A stretch of DNA of 64,000 bases. It comes from Gracilaria domingensis (taxonomy: Eukaryota > Rhodophyta > Florideophyceae > Gracilariales > Gracilariaceae). This document shows, one piece after another, positions 10,274 through 20,769 of the stretch. The position numbers and the translations under genes are program-made. A model generated the notes under the pieces. It had not been told where the DNA came from. It did no database searches and was given only the letters and a program-made list of their open reading frames with translations. The stretch's first letter is position 1; each line of letters starts with the position of its first letter. Location of the stretch: positions 90,558 through 154,557 of the forward strand of contig VCMS01000116.1 of assembly GCA_022539475.1 (NCBI GenBank), read 5' to 3'.

Positions 10274-11713
10274 TCATTTGGGCATTGTCACTTGAAGATA
10301 TTCGATAACACGTTCAGCGGACTTTAGACCAGATAGCATTGCATCAGGCAACCCTACTCCATCCCGGTAGTTTCCGCCTAGGACGAGACCAGGAGCACGT
10401 CTTTCTATTTTGGCCATTGCGTTAAGGGCAGAGTCATATCCTGGATAATACTGAGGTATACCTTTTGGCCAGTTCTTTACTTCCGAGTGAAACGGTCTTC
10501 CTGTCACTCCAAGGACTTGCTGCACCTCTTTCGTTGCCGTTTCTATTATCTCGCTGGAAGGACGTGTGACAATATCAGGGGTTCTGCTGCCTCCAAGATA
10601 TACCGTTAGGTATACTTTGTCCGGTTCTTCTGCACGGGACGGGTAGTTAGATGACGTGAAGTTGATGCCTAACACCTTCTTTTTCTCGTTGGAAGGCAGG
10701 AGCACTCCGAATCCATCTAATCGAGAGCTTACTTGACTCCGGTCGAATCCAAGTACGGTGACAGACACCGGGGCGTAATTGATGCGATTTGCAAGATTCT
10801 TAAAGCCCTTTCGAACAGCGTCGATGTTAGAATCAATGGTGCATAACCCGTGCACCGGGATTGTGGAAATAACAGCATCATACTTTCCGCGTCCGTTAAT
10901 ATACCAAGCTCCATGCGAGTCCTGGCCTATGTTGCGAACTCTAACATTTCTGTAAAGCTTCCCTCGTCTATTCAGCTTTTGAATGTTCTCGACCAATTTT
11001 GACGTGAGAACTTGCATACCACTATCGTAACTGAAGCTCTCAAGCAATTGTTTACCAGAGTAGGCTTCAAAACGTGGGTCCACCTGCGTCTTCATGCCAC
11101 CACGCAGGAAACCTCCAACAACGGAGCCCTTGTTTCTTTCTACCTCCCATACCTTGTTCAATGCATGCTTCATGGACAGGTCAGTTGGCTGAGTAGAGTA
11201 GATTCCAGCTAGAGCTGGGTCGACGACGTAATCGACAAATTCCTTTCCAAATCGCCTGTGAAAGAAATCGTTTACACTTTCGCGGTGTGCATTACTCTCT
11301 GTGGTTCTTGGGATAAAAGGTTCAAGCATAATTCTCAACTTTGCTTGCCAAGAGAGCATTCTTGTTGTACAGAACTGAATTGGGGACCTCGGCATGGGAA
11401 TCATCTGTCCATTTTTGAAGATGAAGAAGTTCTTCGCAGCGGCATCACGCTTCAGCACGCGTGGGGAGAGTTGTAACTTTTCGTAAATTAGATCTGCTAC
11501 TTGCTGGTGTTTTGCATTCATGGAATTGGGGCCCATTTCATAGATAAAGCCACCCCCCTTAACAGAGAGCACAGCGCCGCCAAATCTTTCCGATTGCTCG
11601 TAGAGATCAACTTGTACCGGAGTGCTATTACTTGCGAGACGATACGCTGCAGACAAGCCTGCTGGGCCTCCGCCAAGTACAGCTACACGGCGGGGCTTCC
11701 GTTTGTCTTTCAT
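10274..11713 (-). CDS. PPOX: Protoporphyrinogen IX oxidase, oxygen-dependent (HemY/PPOX type)
   Basis: The enzyme oxidises protoporphyrinogen IX to protoporphyrin IX, the last common step of heme and chlorophyll synthesis, using FAD and oxygen. The 479-residue protein matches family length. The N-terminal dinucleotide fold reads VAVLGGGPAGLSAAYRL at residues 9-25, followed by the conserved YEQSERFGG. The middle has the family stretch FVDYVVDPALAGIYS. The C-terminal FAD motif reads GGNYRDGVGLPDAMLSG near 448-464. An in-frame TAG lies 15 bases before ATG 11713, which fixes the start unless an upstream exon exists. No transit peptide is visible, as in many mitochondrial PPOX proteins. It is divergent from NOM1. 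Confidence 0.93.
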   Translation of the reverse strand: MKDKRKPRRVAVLGGGPAGLSAAYRLASNSTPVQVDLYEQSERFGGAVLSVKGGGFIYEMGPNSMNAKHQQVADLIYEKLQLSPRVLKRDAAAKNFFIFKNGQMIPMPRSPIQFCTTRMLSWQAKLRIMLEPFIPRTTESNAHRESVNDFFHRRFGKEFVDYVVDPALAGIYSTQPTDLSMKHALNKVWEVERNKGSVVGGFLRGGMKTQVDPRFEAYSGKQLLESFSYDSGMQVLTSKLVENIQKLNRRGKLYRNVRVRNIGQDSHGAWYINGRGKYDAVISTIPVHGLCTIDSNIDAVRKGFKNLANRINYAPVSVTVLGFDRSQVSSRLDGFGVLLPSNEKKKVLGINFTSSNYPSRAEEPDKVYLTVYLGGSRTPDIVTRPSSEIIETATKEVQQVLGVTGRPFHSEVKNWPKGIPQYYPGYDSALNAMAKIERRAPGLVLGGNYRDGVGLPDAMLSGLKSAERVIEYLQVTMPK

Positions 11714-12419
11714 GTTGAACCACTAGCCCTCCTACGTTACAGGCCAGAACTCTCAGCGTTCGCAAACGGCTTTGTGTTTCCGTGAGCAGAAGTGATCAAT
11801 TCTTTGGGGTTCGTCACGGAATCGCGGAGTTGACTTCTGGATCAGAGAGATGGGGCGAGATTGTTTTCCGTCAGATCAGGTGCGGATATCGAACAAGTGT
11901 CAGGATTGCCGAAGAGCGGGAATCGAAATCGGCCCATTTTCAGAGGCGCAATGGCGTCATAAATTTTGATTAAATTTAACCACTGCGCGCCTTGCAAGAG
12001 CCAAGTGCACGTAAGGGGACGCGAAGAGATGCACGATGATCGTGGCTGGAGCAGCACATGGGCTACGCTGGTATTAAGCGCCACTACGTTCGCCGTGGTG
12101 TTCTCATTGGTCATCAACGTCAACATTCTCTAAACAGGGCCGAGTATTATTGGCAATGTGTCAGCTCATGACGCTTGTCAGAGTCGATTCACATCTCCAA
12201 ATAGTCGTGTTAGGCTCCTTATTAACGCCGCCGTTTTCCAGGTGAACGCTGTTCCACAGCTCGCACAACCATCACATCGTTTTTGTCCGCGGACAACTTT
12301 CGGTCGGTCACGGTTTGACACATCAGCCGCCAGCCGCCAGCCGTCATCCTGTCAGACAGCAGCGCCAACGAGGAGGGGTAGCAAGATCTACTCGTTCTTG
12401 TCCCCAGCCCATCATCACA
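11714..12419. promoter_or_regulatory. Divergent promoter region between PPOX and NOM1
   Basis: The 706 bases between the two divergent starts hold no convincing gene. The frame of NOM1 is open from 12315 but without ATG. An AT-rich patch (TTTTGATTAAATTTAA, near 11966) is the best TATA-like candidate, orientation uncertain. Confidence 0.4.
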
Positions 12420-15176
12420 ATGGCGGCCCGCAGGTCGAAAAGGCGCACTCGCGACACCCACGATCCACAGACTTCACTCCCATCAAAACTGCTTGACGAA
12501 ATTTCGGGCGGTCCTGAGAATAAGCGCCCCTCAAGGGTCACGGCGGAAAAGCACGTGTCACGGAGAGAGGAAAGAAAACGAAAGCGCCAGGAGAAAAAGG
12601 AAGCCTCCACCCAAGCTAGGACCAAGTGGAAAGAAAGGCGTAACGCCACTACTCGCAAACAGCAGCGTCGAAGTTCTGAGCAATCATCGCGGTCTGGTTC
12701 GGAGCGGAAGCGGTCACTTTCCACTGTTAACGACTCTTCTCCTGCCAAGAAGCATCGCCCTGAGTCCGCTGACTCCCACGGTACTCACAGCGATGGCAGT
12801 TCAGTCCACAGAACCGCTGGGAAGAACACAAAACGCCTCCAGAAGGATACTTCAACAGGAGAAGAAGGGGTTTCCTTTAGTCCGAATCCTGATTCTGTTC
12901 CCAATCGAACGGAAAGGAGCCACCCTAATCCGTCAACACATGTGGATGGCGTACAAGAAGTGAAAAGCGTCGCGGTAGCGGTAGATGATTCAGATGCGCG
13001 TGAAATTCACCGACTGGAAAAGCTACTGGGAATCGATCGCCTGCGAAAACGAAAGAACGCCCGTGGTGACGACTTTGAATATGGGGGTGTGTTTGATGAA
13101 GGTGAAGATGACTTGGTAGATCTTATCAAAGTCTGTGACAGGACTCTAGATCGGCACAGTGAGCATTCAGGAAACGGAGCACAGCGTGAAGAAATCCAAG
13201 AATTGGGCAACGATGACAGTGATGAGGCTCCTTCTGAAGTAGATGACGTGCTCTCACGAAAGATTCGGCGAACAGCTAGCACGAAGCCTGGAGCTAGCTT
13301 TGCTTCGGAGGCTGTTGGAAACGACGGAGCAGAATCTTTTTCTGAAAGTGAAAGCGAAGAGAATCAATCCAGCTACAGTTCCAGTGAGACCATTCAAAAC
13401 ACAAAACCGAATGGTGACACGAGGTCCAAATATCATCATCGTAGTGGATCGGATCATGAAAGTCAGCACGGCAGTCAACATGGAGCCAATTCAGAACATG
13501 GTGGTGATATAAACACAAAGAGCAGTATTTCTCGTGTCCATCAAGACTCGAGGGAAGGAAAACAAGCCACGAAGCTCTTGAAGTATGTCCCTCCGAGCGC
13601 AAGAAAACGAACCGGTGTATCTTCGGAGGGAGTCAAGCGGCGTGTGCGAGGTCTTCTGAACCGAGTTGCCGATGCGAATGCCAGTGGTGTTGCTCATGAC
13701 ATTGCTCAAATATTCAAGAGTAAGGACCACAACATCTCCCGGCAGGAATTAGCTGACTTATACGCTAACGCCGCACTGGATTCCGTAAGAGATGGTTCCG
13801 GAGTAGGCTACGTCAATCCATATCTGCAGTCACATGCTGCAATAGCTTCTCATCTGGGGAAACAAGTTGATGGCGTTATACTTGCTACATTTCTTGTTTC
13901 CGCGATTCGTAGAATAATCGCTGCTCTAGAAGAAAGCCGTGACGAGACTGAAGTACGACTTCTCGTTGAACAGGATGGTTCTGGTACCGAAGTATTTGGG
14001 TACGTAGCCGTTGTATGTTCTCTTTACGAACGTAAAGCAGTTTCGTCAAGAGTGGTCTACGATTTAGTCCGGGTAATTGGCGACCCTTTGACACAAACAC
14101 GCGTAGAACTTCTTCTGGTGCTTCTCAGAAGAATTGGAGCGCTTTTGCGAAAGGATGACCCGTCAAGTCTGAAAGATATGATCGAGTTTATTCAAAGCAA
14201 GGCATCTGAGAATGAGGCAGGTGTCTCTTCCAACAAATTTCAAGTAATGTTGGACTTAATATCAGATATGAAGAACGAAAAGCTGAAGAAATCTGCTAGC
14301 AAAGACCAAGATGCAAAGTTTGCGTGGGCGACCGCACCAGACACACCATTCTCTGCTTCGATCGCAGAACTTCTGGATGATGAATTCACGTCTTTAAGGT
14401 GGTGGAATCAGTCGCATGATCTTTCGGTTGCAGAGAGGAATGGTATTTTGTCAGCAGCCGACCTCGAGGTAGAAGAACAGCAGCTGACAGTAGGAGATGA
14501 AGATGAGAACAGAGATCTTGCGACATTGGCGCACTCTCTTCGTCTAAACACAGAATATCGGAAAGCTCTCTTTGGGGCAATCATGAGCAGTTTGAATGTA
14601 TCCGATTCTTATGACAAGCTTGAAAGAATGGGTGCATTCGAGACGAAGAAGAATCATGATAGAGATACTGCTCTCGTTATTCTTCATTGCTGTGGAGCAG
14701 AAAAGATATTTAATCCGTTCTATGCCTATCTGGCAGAAAAGATGTGTCAACGTTCGCGTAGATGTCGTTTTACTTTCGAGTTTGCTTTTTGCGATATCTT
14801 TAGGATGCTTCCAGGCGCGGAAAATGGAGCCCCAATGTCTAAACGAAAATCACGGAACTACTACCAGATGCTGGCACATCTATGGGCCTCCAAGGCCCTT
14901 TCGTTATGTATTCTACGACGGTTTCCAGACCTACACGATTGTGGAGAGCATGAAAAGGTATTCGTCCGAGGCGCCCTGGATACTCTATTCACGAAGCATG
15001 GAAAGTCGTCGGATGTTCTCGTCCCATTCACGAAGCTGTCTTCAGAGAGCTGGAGCGGAGCAAAAGCCTTCCGACTATCGCTTGCTGTTTTCTTCAGACA
15101 CCATCTTTTGCAAAGCGTCGCCAAAGATGGAAAAGAGCTTGCCTCCCAGGCACTGGTGTCACTGGAATCTGAATGA
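12420..15176 (+). CDS. NOM1: NOM1/Sgd1-like nucleolar MIF4G-MA3 protein
   Basis: The first ATG, in good context (cacaATGGcg), is 12420; upstream codons are open but have no ATG. The 918-residue protein has a long, highly charged N-terminal region (1-400) full of Lys/Arg and Ser/Glu tracts, a MIF4G domain at about 404-617 (starting RRVRGLLNRVADANASG), and an MA3 domain at about 709-793 (LNTEYRKALFGAIMSS ... HCCGAEKIFNPFY). This domain order and the charged nucleolar-type N terminus define NOM1/Sgd1, a factor in 18S rRNA maturation that recruits RNA helicase partners. CWC22 has the same domain pair but lacks the long acidic-basic N terminus and has a different MA3. The stop lies at 15174. No intron is visible. 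Confidence 0.9.
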   Translation: MAARRSKRRTRDTHDPQTSLPSKLLDEISGGPENKRPSRVTAEKHVSRREERKRKRQEKKEASTQARTKWKERRNATTRKQQRRSSEQSSRSGSERKRSLSTVNDSSPAKKHRPESADSHGTHSDGSSVHRTAGKNTKRLQKDTSTGEEGVSFSPNPDSVPNRTERSHPNPSTHVDGVQEVKSVAVAVDDSDAREIHRLEKLLGIDRLRKRKNARGDDFEYGGVFDEGEDDLVDLIKVCDRTLDRHSEHSGNGAQREEIQELGNDDSDEAPSEVDDVLSRKIRRTASTKPGASFASEAVGNDGAESFSESESEENQSSYSSSETIQNTKPNGDTRSKYHHRSGSDHESQHGSQHGANSEHGGDINTKSSISRVHQDSREGKQATKLLKYVPPSARKRTGVSSEGVKRRVRGLLNRVADANASGVAHDIAQIFKSKDHNISRQELADLYANAALDSVRDGSGVGYVNPYLQSHAAIASHLGKQVDGVILATFLVSAIRRIIAALEESRDETEVRLLVEQDGSGTEVFGYVAVVCSLYERKAVSSRVVYDLVRVIGDPLTQTRVELLLVLLRRIGALLRKDDPSSLKDMIEFIQSKASENEAGVSSNKFQVMLDLISDMKNEKLKKSASKDQDAKFAWATAPDTPFSASIAELLDDEFTSLRWWNQSHDLSVAERNGILSAADLEVEEQQLTVGDEDENRDLATLAHSLRLNTEYRKALFGAIMSSLNVSDSYDKLERMGAFETKKNHDRDTALVILHCCGAEKIFNPFYAYLAEKMCQRSRRCRFTFEFAFCDIFRMLPGAENGAPMSKRKSRNYYQMLAHLWASKALSLCILRRFPDLHDCGEHEKVFVRGALDTLFTKHGKSSDVLVPFTKLSSESWSGAKAFRLSLAVFFRHHLLQSVAKDGKELASQALVSLESE

Positions 15177-16252
15177 CTTCGTACTTTGTACATGTGCTAA
15201 TGAATCAGAAGCTTTGTCCATGTGAATACGTTTACTGCACCTTTACGTAAGATGAATAACACAATGCTGCTAAACTATAACCCAACTTATTTGTAGGTAA
15301 ATTAAACGCCTTTGAGGCGAATTGATTACGAAGTTCTTTGCCTTTCTGGGGAATGAGAACCTATTGTGTTGAGTTAGGTTTGCTTCAGTTCATCACAAGA
15401 GAGGATATTGAAGTCCATGGACAAGTATTGAATAAGTATAACACAAGGCCCCTCAAGCTCGATAAGGTCATTACCTGAGATAGACTCTTCGAGCCTCCTC
15501 TCCAGAGCAGCAGCTATCGACGTCATCATTATCGTGAGCAATCATCAACAATCCTGTTTCATTAGCTTTACGAAAGTCTAATTCATCTCTCAAGATTCTC
15601 GAGTCATCTCTTCTTGGATTGCTTTAGCTTAAGTTTTACCCATTCCTGCGGTTTCTCCTTGGTCAGAACGAGTCATAAGGATACCTCTTGCTACCGGGTA
15701 GAGCTGTGAGATGTAGAGCTATGCTAACCACAGCCCATGCGAAAGATCAGGAACGCACTGATACAATAGCGAGAGAACGAGAAGGCTACGGCAGAGCGTC
15801 CAAACGTCTTGTGTAGCTTTGCGCTGAACATATTGGCTGGCATCACGCGTTTATAAACAGCTCTTTATGACGGACGAAGTTTACACCAGCACGTACGAGT
15901 TTGCATTGCGAATCCCTAAGTGGCGATCGGCGATCCCAATGATCCGGAGACCACCGTTTTCGAAACGATTTGATGTTCTGCGGAAAGTGAAGACCAGACA
16001 AAGAGCAGTCGCTTTTAAGAGTAGGAACGAACGATTTCTGGGAAAACACTCATTCATCTGTTCAAAACAAATGAACTTTTTAGAGCATTGCCGGCTGTCG
16101 TAGAGGGTACTGGCTTTCTTAGTGAGAGAGCGCTACTTTTGCCAGAAACGCTCTATACTACGCCGTAATTAGGCTAGGATACTCATAAACAGAGAGAGAG
16201 AGAAGGTGTGCGTGTCCCACCTCGCCACCTACGCCAAAGTGGGCACTTGAAC
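15177..16252. other. 1.1 kb intergenic region
   Basis: Between NOM1 and the NAT9-like gene, both on the plus strand. Short frames at 15843-16103 on both strands have no recognisable content. A GAGAGAGAGAG run (about 16190-16202) lies just before the next gene. No RNA gene is visible. Confidence 0.45.
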
Positions 16253-16882
16253 ATGAGGCTAAACTCGGACATGGTGTTATCCATAGCTGGATCACCAGCA
16301 GTTCTCGTTCCGTACAAAGAGATTCATGTGAGGCGCTACCATGAATGGATGAAGTCCCCCGAGCTCCTTGCGTTAACAGCGTCCGAGCCTTTGACACTGG
16401 AAGAGGAATTCGAGAATATGAAATCATGGCGAGAAGATGAGAAGAAGCTGACGTTCATTATCCTGGACCGTTCAATCGGCGAAAACTACATGGTAGGTGA
16501 TGTGAACTTGTACTTCCATTCAGATACAGAGGACGGGAAACGACAAGCGGAGATTGAAGTTATGATAGCTGAATCCTTGGCGCGAAGAAAGGGTCTGGCA
16601 CAAAGAGCTTTACAGATGTTGATGGCATTCGCTGTCGAAACCTTGAGCATAAATGTGTTCATAGCTAAGGTTCTTGACCACAATGCACCAAGTATCGCCC
16701 TCTTCACCACGAAGTTAGATTTTCAGGAGGAAAGAAAGGTTCCAGTGTTTCGAGAGATTCATTATCGCCGTGAAGTCAACAGAGAATTTGCCAAAAAGCT
16801 TGAAGCTTTGCGCAATCAGTTCTTAGTAGAGTCGTTTGCAAGGAGCACATATGCAGATCTGCCAGATAACGGTGAGGCGTGA
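16253..16882 (+). CDS. NAT9: NAT9-like GNAT N-acetyltransferase
   Basis: The open frame begins at a GTG (16208), but the first ATG, 16253, starts with MRLN, exactly as NAT9 proteins do. The 209-residue protein carries the family blocks VPY..EHV-like (VLVPYKEIHVRRYHEWM), SPELLALTASEPLTLEEE, YMVGDVNLYFH and EIEVMIAESLARRKGL. The last is the GNAT acetyl-CoA-binding motif A with RRKGLA. NAT9 is a probable protein N-terminal or lysine acetyltransferase; its substrate is poorly defined, with tubulin suggested in animals. Its 3' end faces MYG1 across only 22 bases. Confidence 0.92.
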   Translation: MRLNSDMVLSIAGSPAVLVPYKEIHVRRYHEWMKSPELLALTASEPLTLEEEFENMKSWREDEKKLTFIILDRSIGENYMVGDVNLYFHSDTEDGKRQAEIEVMIAESLARRKGLAQRALQMLMAFAVETLSINVFIAKVLDHNAPSIALFTTKLDFQEERKVPVFREIHYRREVNREFAKKLEALRNQFLVESFARSTYADLPDNGEA

Positions 16883-16904
16883 CGTTGCGGCATAGCTACT
16901 TCAG

Positions 16905-17984
16905 CTATACTCTTTCCAGAGCTTTCGTCGCCATTTCTAACGCACCTTCGAAATTCTTGTTTCCCCCAATGAATCCTGAGGCGTGAGCAAAAACACAGTT
17001 ACTAATTCCTGTCATTGATGATAATTCTTCATCTCTCAAACCGCGCCAAGTTTCGGGAAGAGGTTTCCTTGATTGAAACGAACCTTTTGCAACTGGGACG
17101 CATTGAACGCGCCATGAAGTACCGGTCATATCCTTGTAGATGACATAAAGAATCTTCCCTTTTGCATCTTCACCCTCGTCTTCCTCCATAGAAAACAAGT
17201 GATCCTTCCACGGAGCCCATTCCAACAATACTATAATTGCACCGCTTTTGTGGTGGGCAAATCGCTGCTTAATGGCACGTGATATTATCGAGCGTGCTGG
17301 TAACCAGCTCTTCAAAACATGTAATATACAATCATCCATTTCCTTTCCAGCCATCCTCATCGCCTCAAAGAAGTTTGCATCTTGATCTGGATTTTGCTCG
17401 TACCATTCTGCATTCAGCTTTGCCACACGTGAGCTAAGATCTGTAGAAGATTCATAATTCGGCGGTTCAGAGGATTCATACATCATGATCCCATTATCAA
17501 TACCATCGATGGCTTCCATAAAACAGTCGTAAACCTTGTGGTACACTGATACCGTCTGCTCGTCTTGTACTTCGATGCCATTTATTCGTGCAACGTCAAT
17601 AATTACCTCCGTTCCAAAATGCTTGTAAATCAAGCCTGCACTGGAGAGTTTTGTGCGCGATCGCTTCCCACTTGCGGAAAATGTTGTGCAGAAGCCTCTC
17701 TGATGATGATCGAATCTTCGCGCTTCCGGATCGTAAACAGAACCTACGTCGACAACAATCTGTGCTTCTTCCAGTCGTGCTGGATCCCGAGTGCGAATGA
17801 TGGCAGCCTTGCTGAACTGTGCCGTATGATTTTTGAGCATGTGACAGGCAAGAACTTCGTCACAGTGAAAGGTTCCATCGTGGGTGGCAATTGTCTTTTG
17901 TTCAATGGCTGTCATGGCAAAACGTCTGAGAGAACAAGACTTTATCCTGGGTACGATTAACGGAAAAATGCTCGTAGTTCGCAT
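16905..17984 (-). CDS. MYG1: MYG1 family 3'-5' RNA exonuclease (DHH-type)
   Basis: MYG1 is a nucleo-mitochondrial 3'-5' exoribonuclease. The 359-residue protein shows the family signature in full: IATHDGTFHCDEVLAC at residues 32-47, VVDVGSVYDP at 77-86 and the metal-binding FDHHQRGF at 91-98. It also carries the DGIDNGI block and C-terminal SRKPLPETWRGLRDEEL and GFIGGNKNFEGALEMA. Residues 1-23 (MRTTSIFPLIVPRIKSCSLR) form a plausible mitochondrial presequence, while Met24 would give a cytosolic or nuclear form; the two starts fit the dual location reported for the family. It is convergent with the NAT9-like gene. Confidence 0.95.
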   Translation of the reverse strand: MRTTSIFPLIVPRIKSCSLRRFAMTAIEQKTIATHDGTFHCDEVLACHMLKNHTAQFSKAAIIRTRDPARLEEAQIVVDVGSVYDPEARRFDHHQRGFCTTFSASGKRSRTKLSSAGLIYKHFGTEVIIDVARINGIEVQDEQTVSVYHKVYDCFMEAIDGIDNGIMMYESSEPPNYESSTDLSSRVAKLNAEWYEQNPDQDANFFEAMRMAGKEMDDCILHVLKSWLPARSIISRAIKQRFAHHKSGAIIVLLEWAPWKDHLFSMEEDEGEDAKGKILYVIYKDMTGTSWRVQCVPVAKGSFQSRKPLPETWRGLRDEELSSMTGISNCVFAHASGFIGGNKNFEGALEMATKALERV

Positions 17985-18508
17985 CTATACCTTAAGCTTT
18001 CGAAGCCCTCACCTTCTTTCCTCCCCGAATACCTTTGGACCAAGTCCGAAGGGGTGACTGACTGACCACCTCAGAAATTGGTACAGACCCCGTGCCCGCT
18101 GCGTCATCGAAATTGCGCATGCCGGGCAGCGTGATTTTACGCCAAAATGCGTGAATCACCCTCCCTTGCGTCAGCAGCACTCTACAGTCCCCGAAACGCC
18201 TATAGATCCACAAACAGAAAAGCGCACCACGCCAAAACCGCGCAGCAGACGTCTTCTTGGGCAGCGCAGTCCGGTGGAACCTTCGATTAGCAGCTAAAAA
18301 AGGCATCAAAGCCACACAATAAAACCGGCTTTTGCCCATTTAGTGATAAAACACATATCGAAAGTTCTATAAAGCCATGAACTTTATAAAAGTTCCTTTT
18401 ATACATAACTCAGCAGCAAAAAGCGCGCCATAATTCAAATCTTGCATACATATATTAAGGCACTAGCTTGGCTAACCCGCCAACTTCCAGCCACCACAAC
18501 CGCCAAAA
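17985..18508. promoter_or_regulatory. Upstream region of MYG1
   Basis: This contains the MYG1 promoter (minus strand). A 115-residue minus frame at 17992-18339 has no domain and reads as promoter sequence by chance. An E2F-like site (TTTTGGCGTAAAA on the minus strand, near 18131-18148) is visible inside a loose palindrome GTGATT...AATCAC. The regulatory role is unproven. Confidence 0.35.
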
Positions 18509-19505
18509 ATGCCTCGAAGTCGTCTTTTGACGAATAACGAGAAAGATCTCATTCTAGCCCACCACAGACTTGGCATGTCTCAACAAGATATTACAAAAAA
18601 ACTTGATCGAAGCCGGGAGAGTCACCAAAAGTTTTTAGCAGACCTAACCCTCATCAGCAACGCCTATTGGAGTCCCGTCATTTCAAACTCTCTAAAACAG
18701 CTGTTCCAGCCATTTTAATGCAGGCATCAGCTTCGTGTTCCTGTGCGGGAAAAATAAAAAATCAATATCAGTCACCGGTCTTTGTCTGCCGGTTTCAACA
18801 GATATTGTCGGAAACAGCATACTTGCTCTATCAATTTATGCCGCGTGGACCGTATATGATCTAAATGCATAACCAAAATAGAGTGACCTAAGTGAAGGCC
18901 AAGCTCGACTTTGGGGCTTTTAAATGGAAACAAATCATCTTCTGCGACGATAAGAAGTTACATTTAGACGGCCTTGACAAGTATGCGTTGTATGAGCATG
19001 ATCTACGCACCACCCTGGAACTTTCTCTAAACGTCAGCAGGACGGTGGGTCTTTAAGGATCTACGGAGCCCTTTCGTACGACGTTTGTTGCGGCTTAGAT
19101 CACGTCGTGGGCACGCAGGATTCGAAGAAGTACTCTGAAACATTGGAACCTAGTGTACTGGAGTTTGCTGCTGATTCTTGTGGGGAAATATAGACGCTGA
19201 TGCAGGACGGTGCATCTATTCATCGCTCAAACTACACAAAAAAATGGCTTTCTGACAAGGCAATTGATGTCTTGGACTGACCAGCTAAGTCTCTCTACTT
19301 AAACCTCATTTCACATGTGTGGGGTAGGCTGGCTAGAAATTTGTACGCGAATGGTACGCAGTTTGATAACGTAACGGATCTAGCAAAGAAGGTGTTGAAA
19401 TGTTGGAACGAAATCGAATAGAATTATCTGCAAACGCTATATCATTCAATTTTGCGGCGTTTGGTCTCGGTCATTGAAGGAAAAGGAGCAACGACAGAGT
19501 ACTAA
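18509..19505 (+). pseudogene. Broken Tc1/mariner transposase, Tc3-like
   Basis: The ATG frame at 18509 gives a helix-turn-helix N terminus (LTNNEKDLILAHHRLGMSQQ and DITKKLDRSR) typical of the first DNA-binding domain of Tc3-type transposases. Frameshifts and stops follow. Near 18890-19000 another frame shows the first catalytic block (KWKQIIFCDDKKLHLDG), the counterpart of the FSDEKKF motif. Near 19196-19300 the second block is recognisable (LMQDGASIH), followed by a degenerate version of the DWPA-SPDLN region containing stops. The gene is dead. Terminal inverted repeats are unclear; a palindrome at 19747-19775 is the best candidate for the 3' end. Confidence 0.75.
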
Positions 19506-19746
19506 GATTGGAGTAACGGTGTGTTCTACGTTGTGGCTCATATAGAAGTTCATGGCTTTATTGTAATTTCGTATTGTTTATTGTGCAGTAAAGAGGTTTG
19601 TTTCTGTTTTATTTTGTGGCTTTATTGCGTTATGCGGTTCTATACGAGTATTTCATGCTATCCAGACGCTATAGTGTTGATTATTTTCGTTGATCTTGCT
19701 TGGCTGAAGACAAAGATTTTTGGATCTATACTGATTTCGCAAATTG

Positions 19747-19775
19747 TACAGCAGCGTGAATTTCACGCTTCTGTA
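19747..19775. repeat. 29 bp palindrome, possible transposon end
   Basis: TACAGCAGCGTGAA and TTCACGCTTCTGTA face each other with one mismatch, TA at each edge. Its place 240 bases after the Tc3-like pseudogene suggests a terminal repeat or a small nested insertion. A similar but degenerate palindrome lies at about 18126-18160, on the other side of the pseudogene. Confidence 0.45.
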
Positions 19776-20769
19776 GAGTGAGCTCACGCAGGCAAGAAAA
19801 AAATCACGCGCAACAGTAGTTAGATACTGATCTTCAACAGCGAAGAACTTCTTCAGTGCGGACAGTAGTCCTCAATTACGGGACTAAGGCAAAAATATCT
19901 ACAGATAGTTTTCTATCGCCAAGAAGGCTAAAAACTGATGAGTCGACTTATCTCACTGGTCTGGGTTCTGATAACCTACCGGTCCCTGGTTATCGCACTC
20001 GACCAGTGCTGATTACCAAACTAGTCCGTGGTTATGGCACTCTTTGAGAGCGATAACCAGATCGGGGCTTTTATTGTTACTTTATTTTTAAGTACGCACA
20101 ATCTATCAACATTCCGTGCTCATATTTGCAATCGCTCACTGCGGTCGGCCTTCTACGTTCCCCGCGCACGCTGTTCTTTCTCCAGATCTTTGTCCTCAAC
20201 TACTTCTTCTGGGAAGACTCTTTATTTCCGCAATAGTAGTTCATGTTCATCGTAATTTGGCCAGACATGTTCCCGATAGCGTAGAACGCTTTGTTCTCAA
20301 AAAAGCAGATTTCCACTATTGCTCAACAGCGCCACTTAGATTGTAATAGGACGATAGTGAGCGGAAATCTTGATGTCTTCTGCGAAAAGCAACACTTGAA
20401 TCATCGATTCCAGTGGATTTCAACTGACTTCTCATCGTTGCTCAAAAGCGGTCCATAGTCATGCGGTCAAATACACCCTCCTTCTTGATACCTAGAGCGG
20501 CAGAAGGCTCAGTGGGGTATGTCCTTATTGTGTTCTTGCCAAGATTTTCATTCTTGGAGAAACTTTCTTGGCGACTTGCGCCCTAGTTCACTGCCACCAG
20601 GAAAATGTCGTCCGGACCTCGAAACCTCCCGACAATGTCTACGTTCTCCGCAATGTCTTGAAATGAATTCACAGCTCAATCATATAAGAACATATCAAAA
20701 ACTCGAATCTCATTCGCAGCATCATTCACCATCGCGAAACCGCCATTACGCGTCTCAGAGACTCCATCT
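19776..20769. other. 1 kb without a gene; contains an inverted repeat pair
   Basis: No coding frame with recognisable content. CTGGTTATCGC at 19986-19996 is perfectly inverted at 20050-20060, and related GGTTATGGCACTC and TGATAACC words lie between and just before them, giving a local cluster of degenerate inverted copies. It looks like transposon debris. Confidence 0.4.

Noticed and set aside
12344-12748. 134-residue minus frame in the NOM1 5' region
   Set aside because: Shadow of the Lys/Arg/Ser-rich NOM1 N terminus.
17992-18339. 115-residue frame just upstream of MYG1
   Set aside because: No domain, overlaps the MYG1 promoter, and starts without good context.
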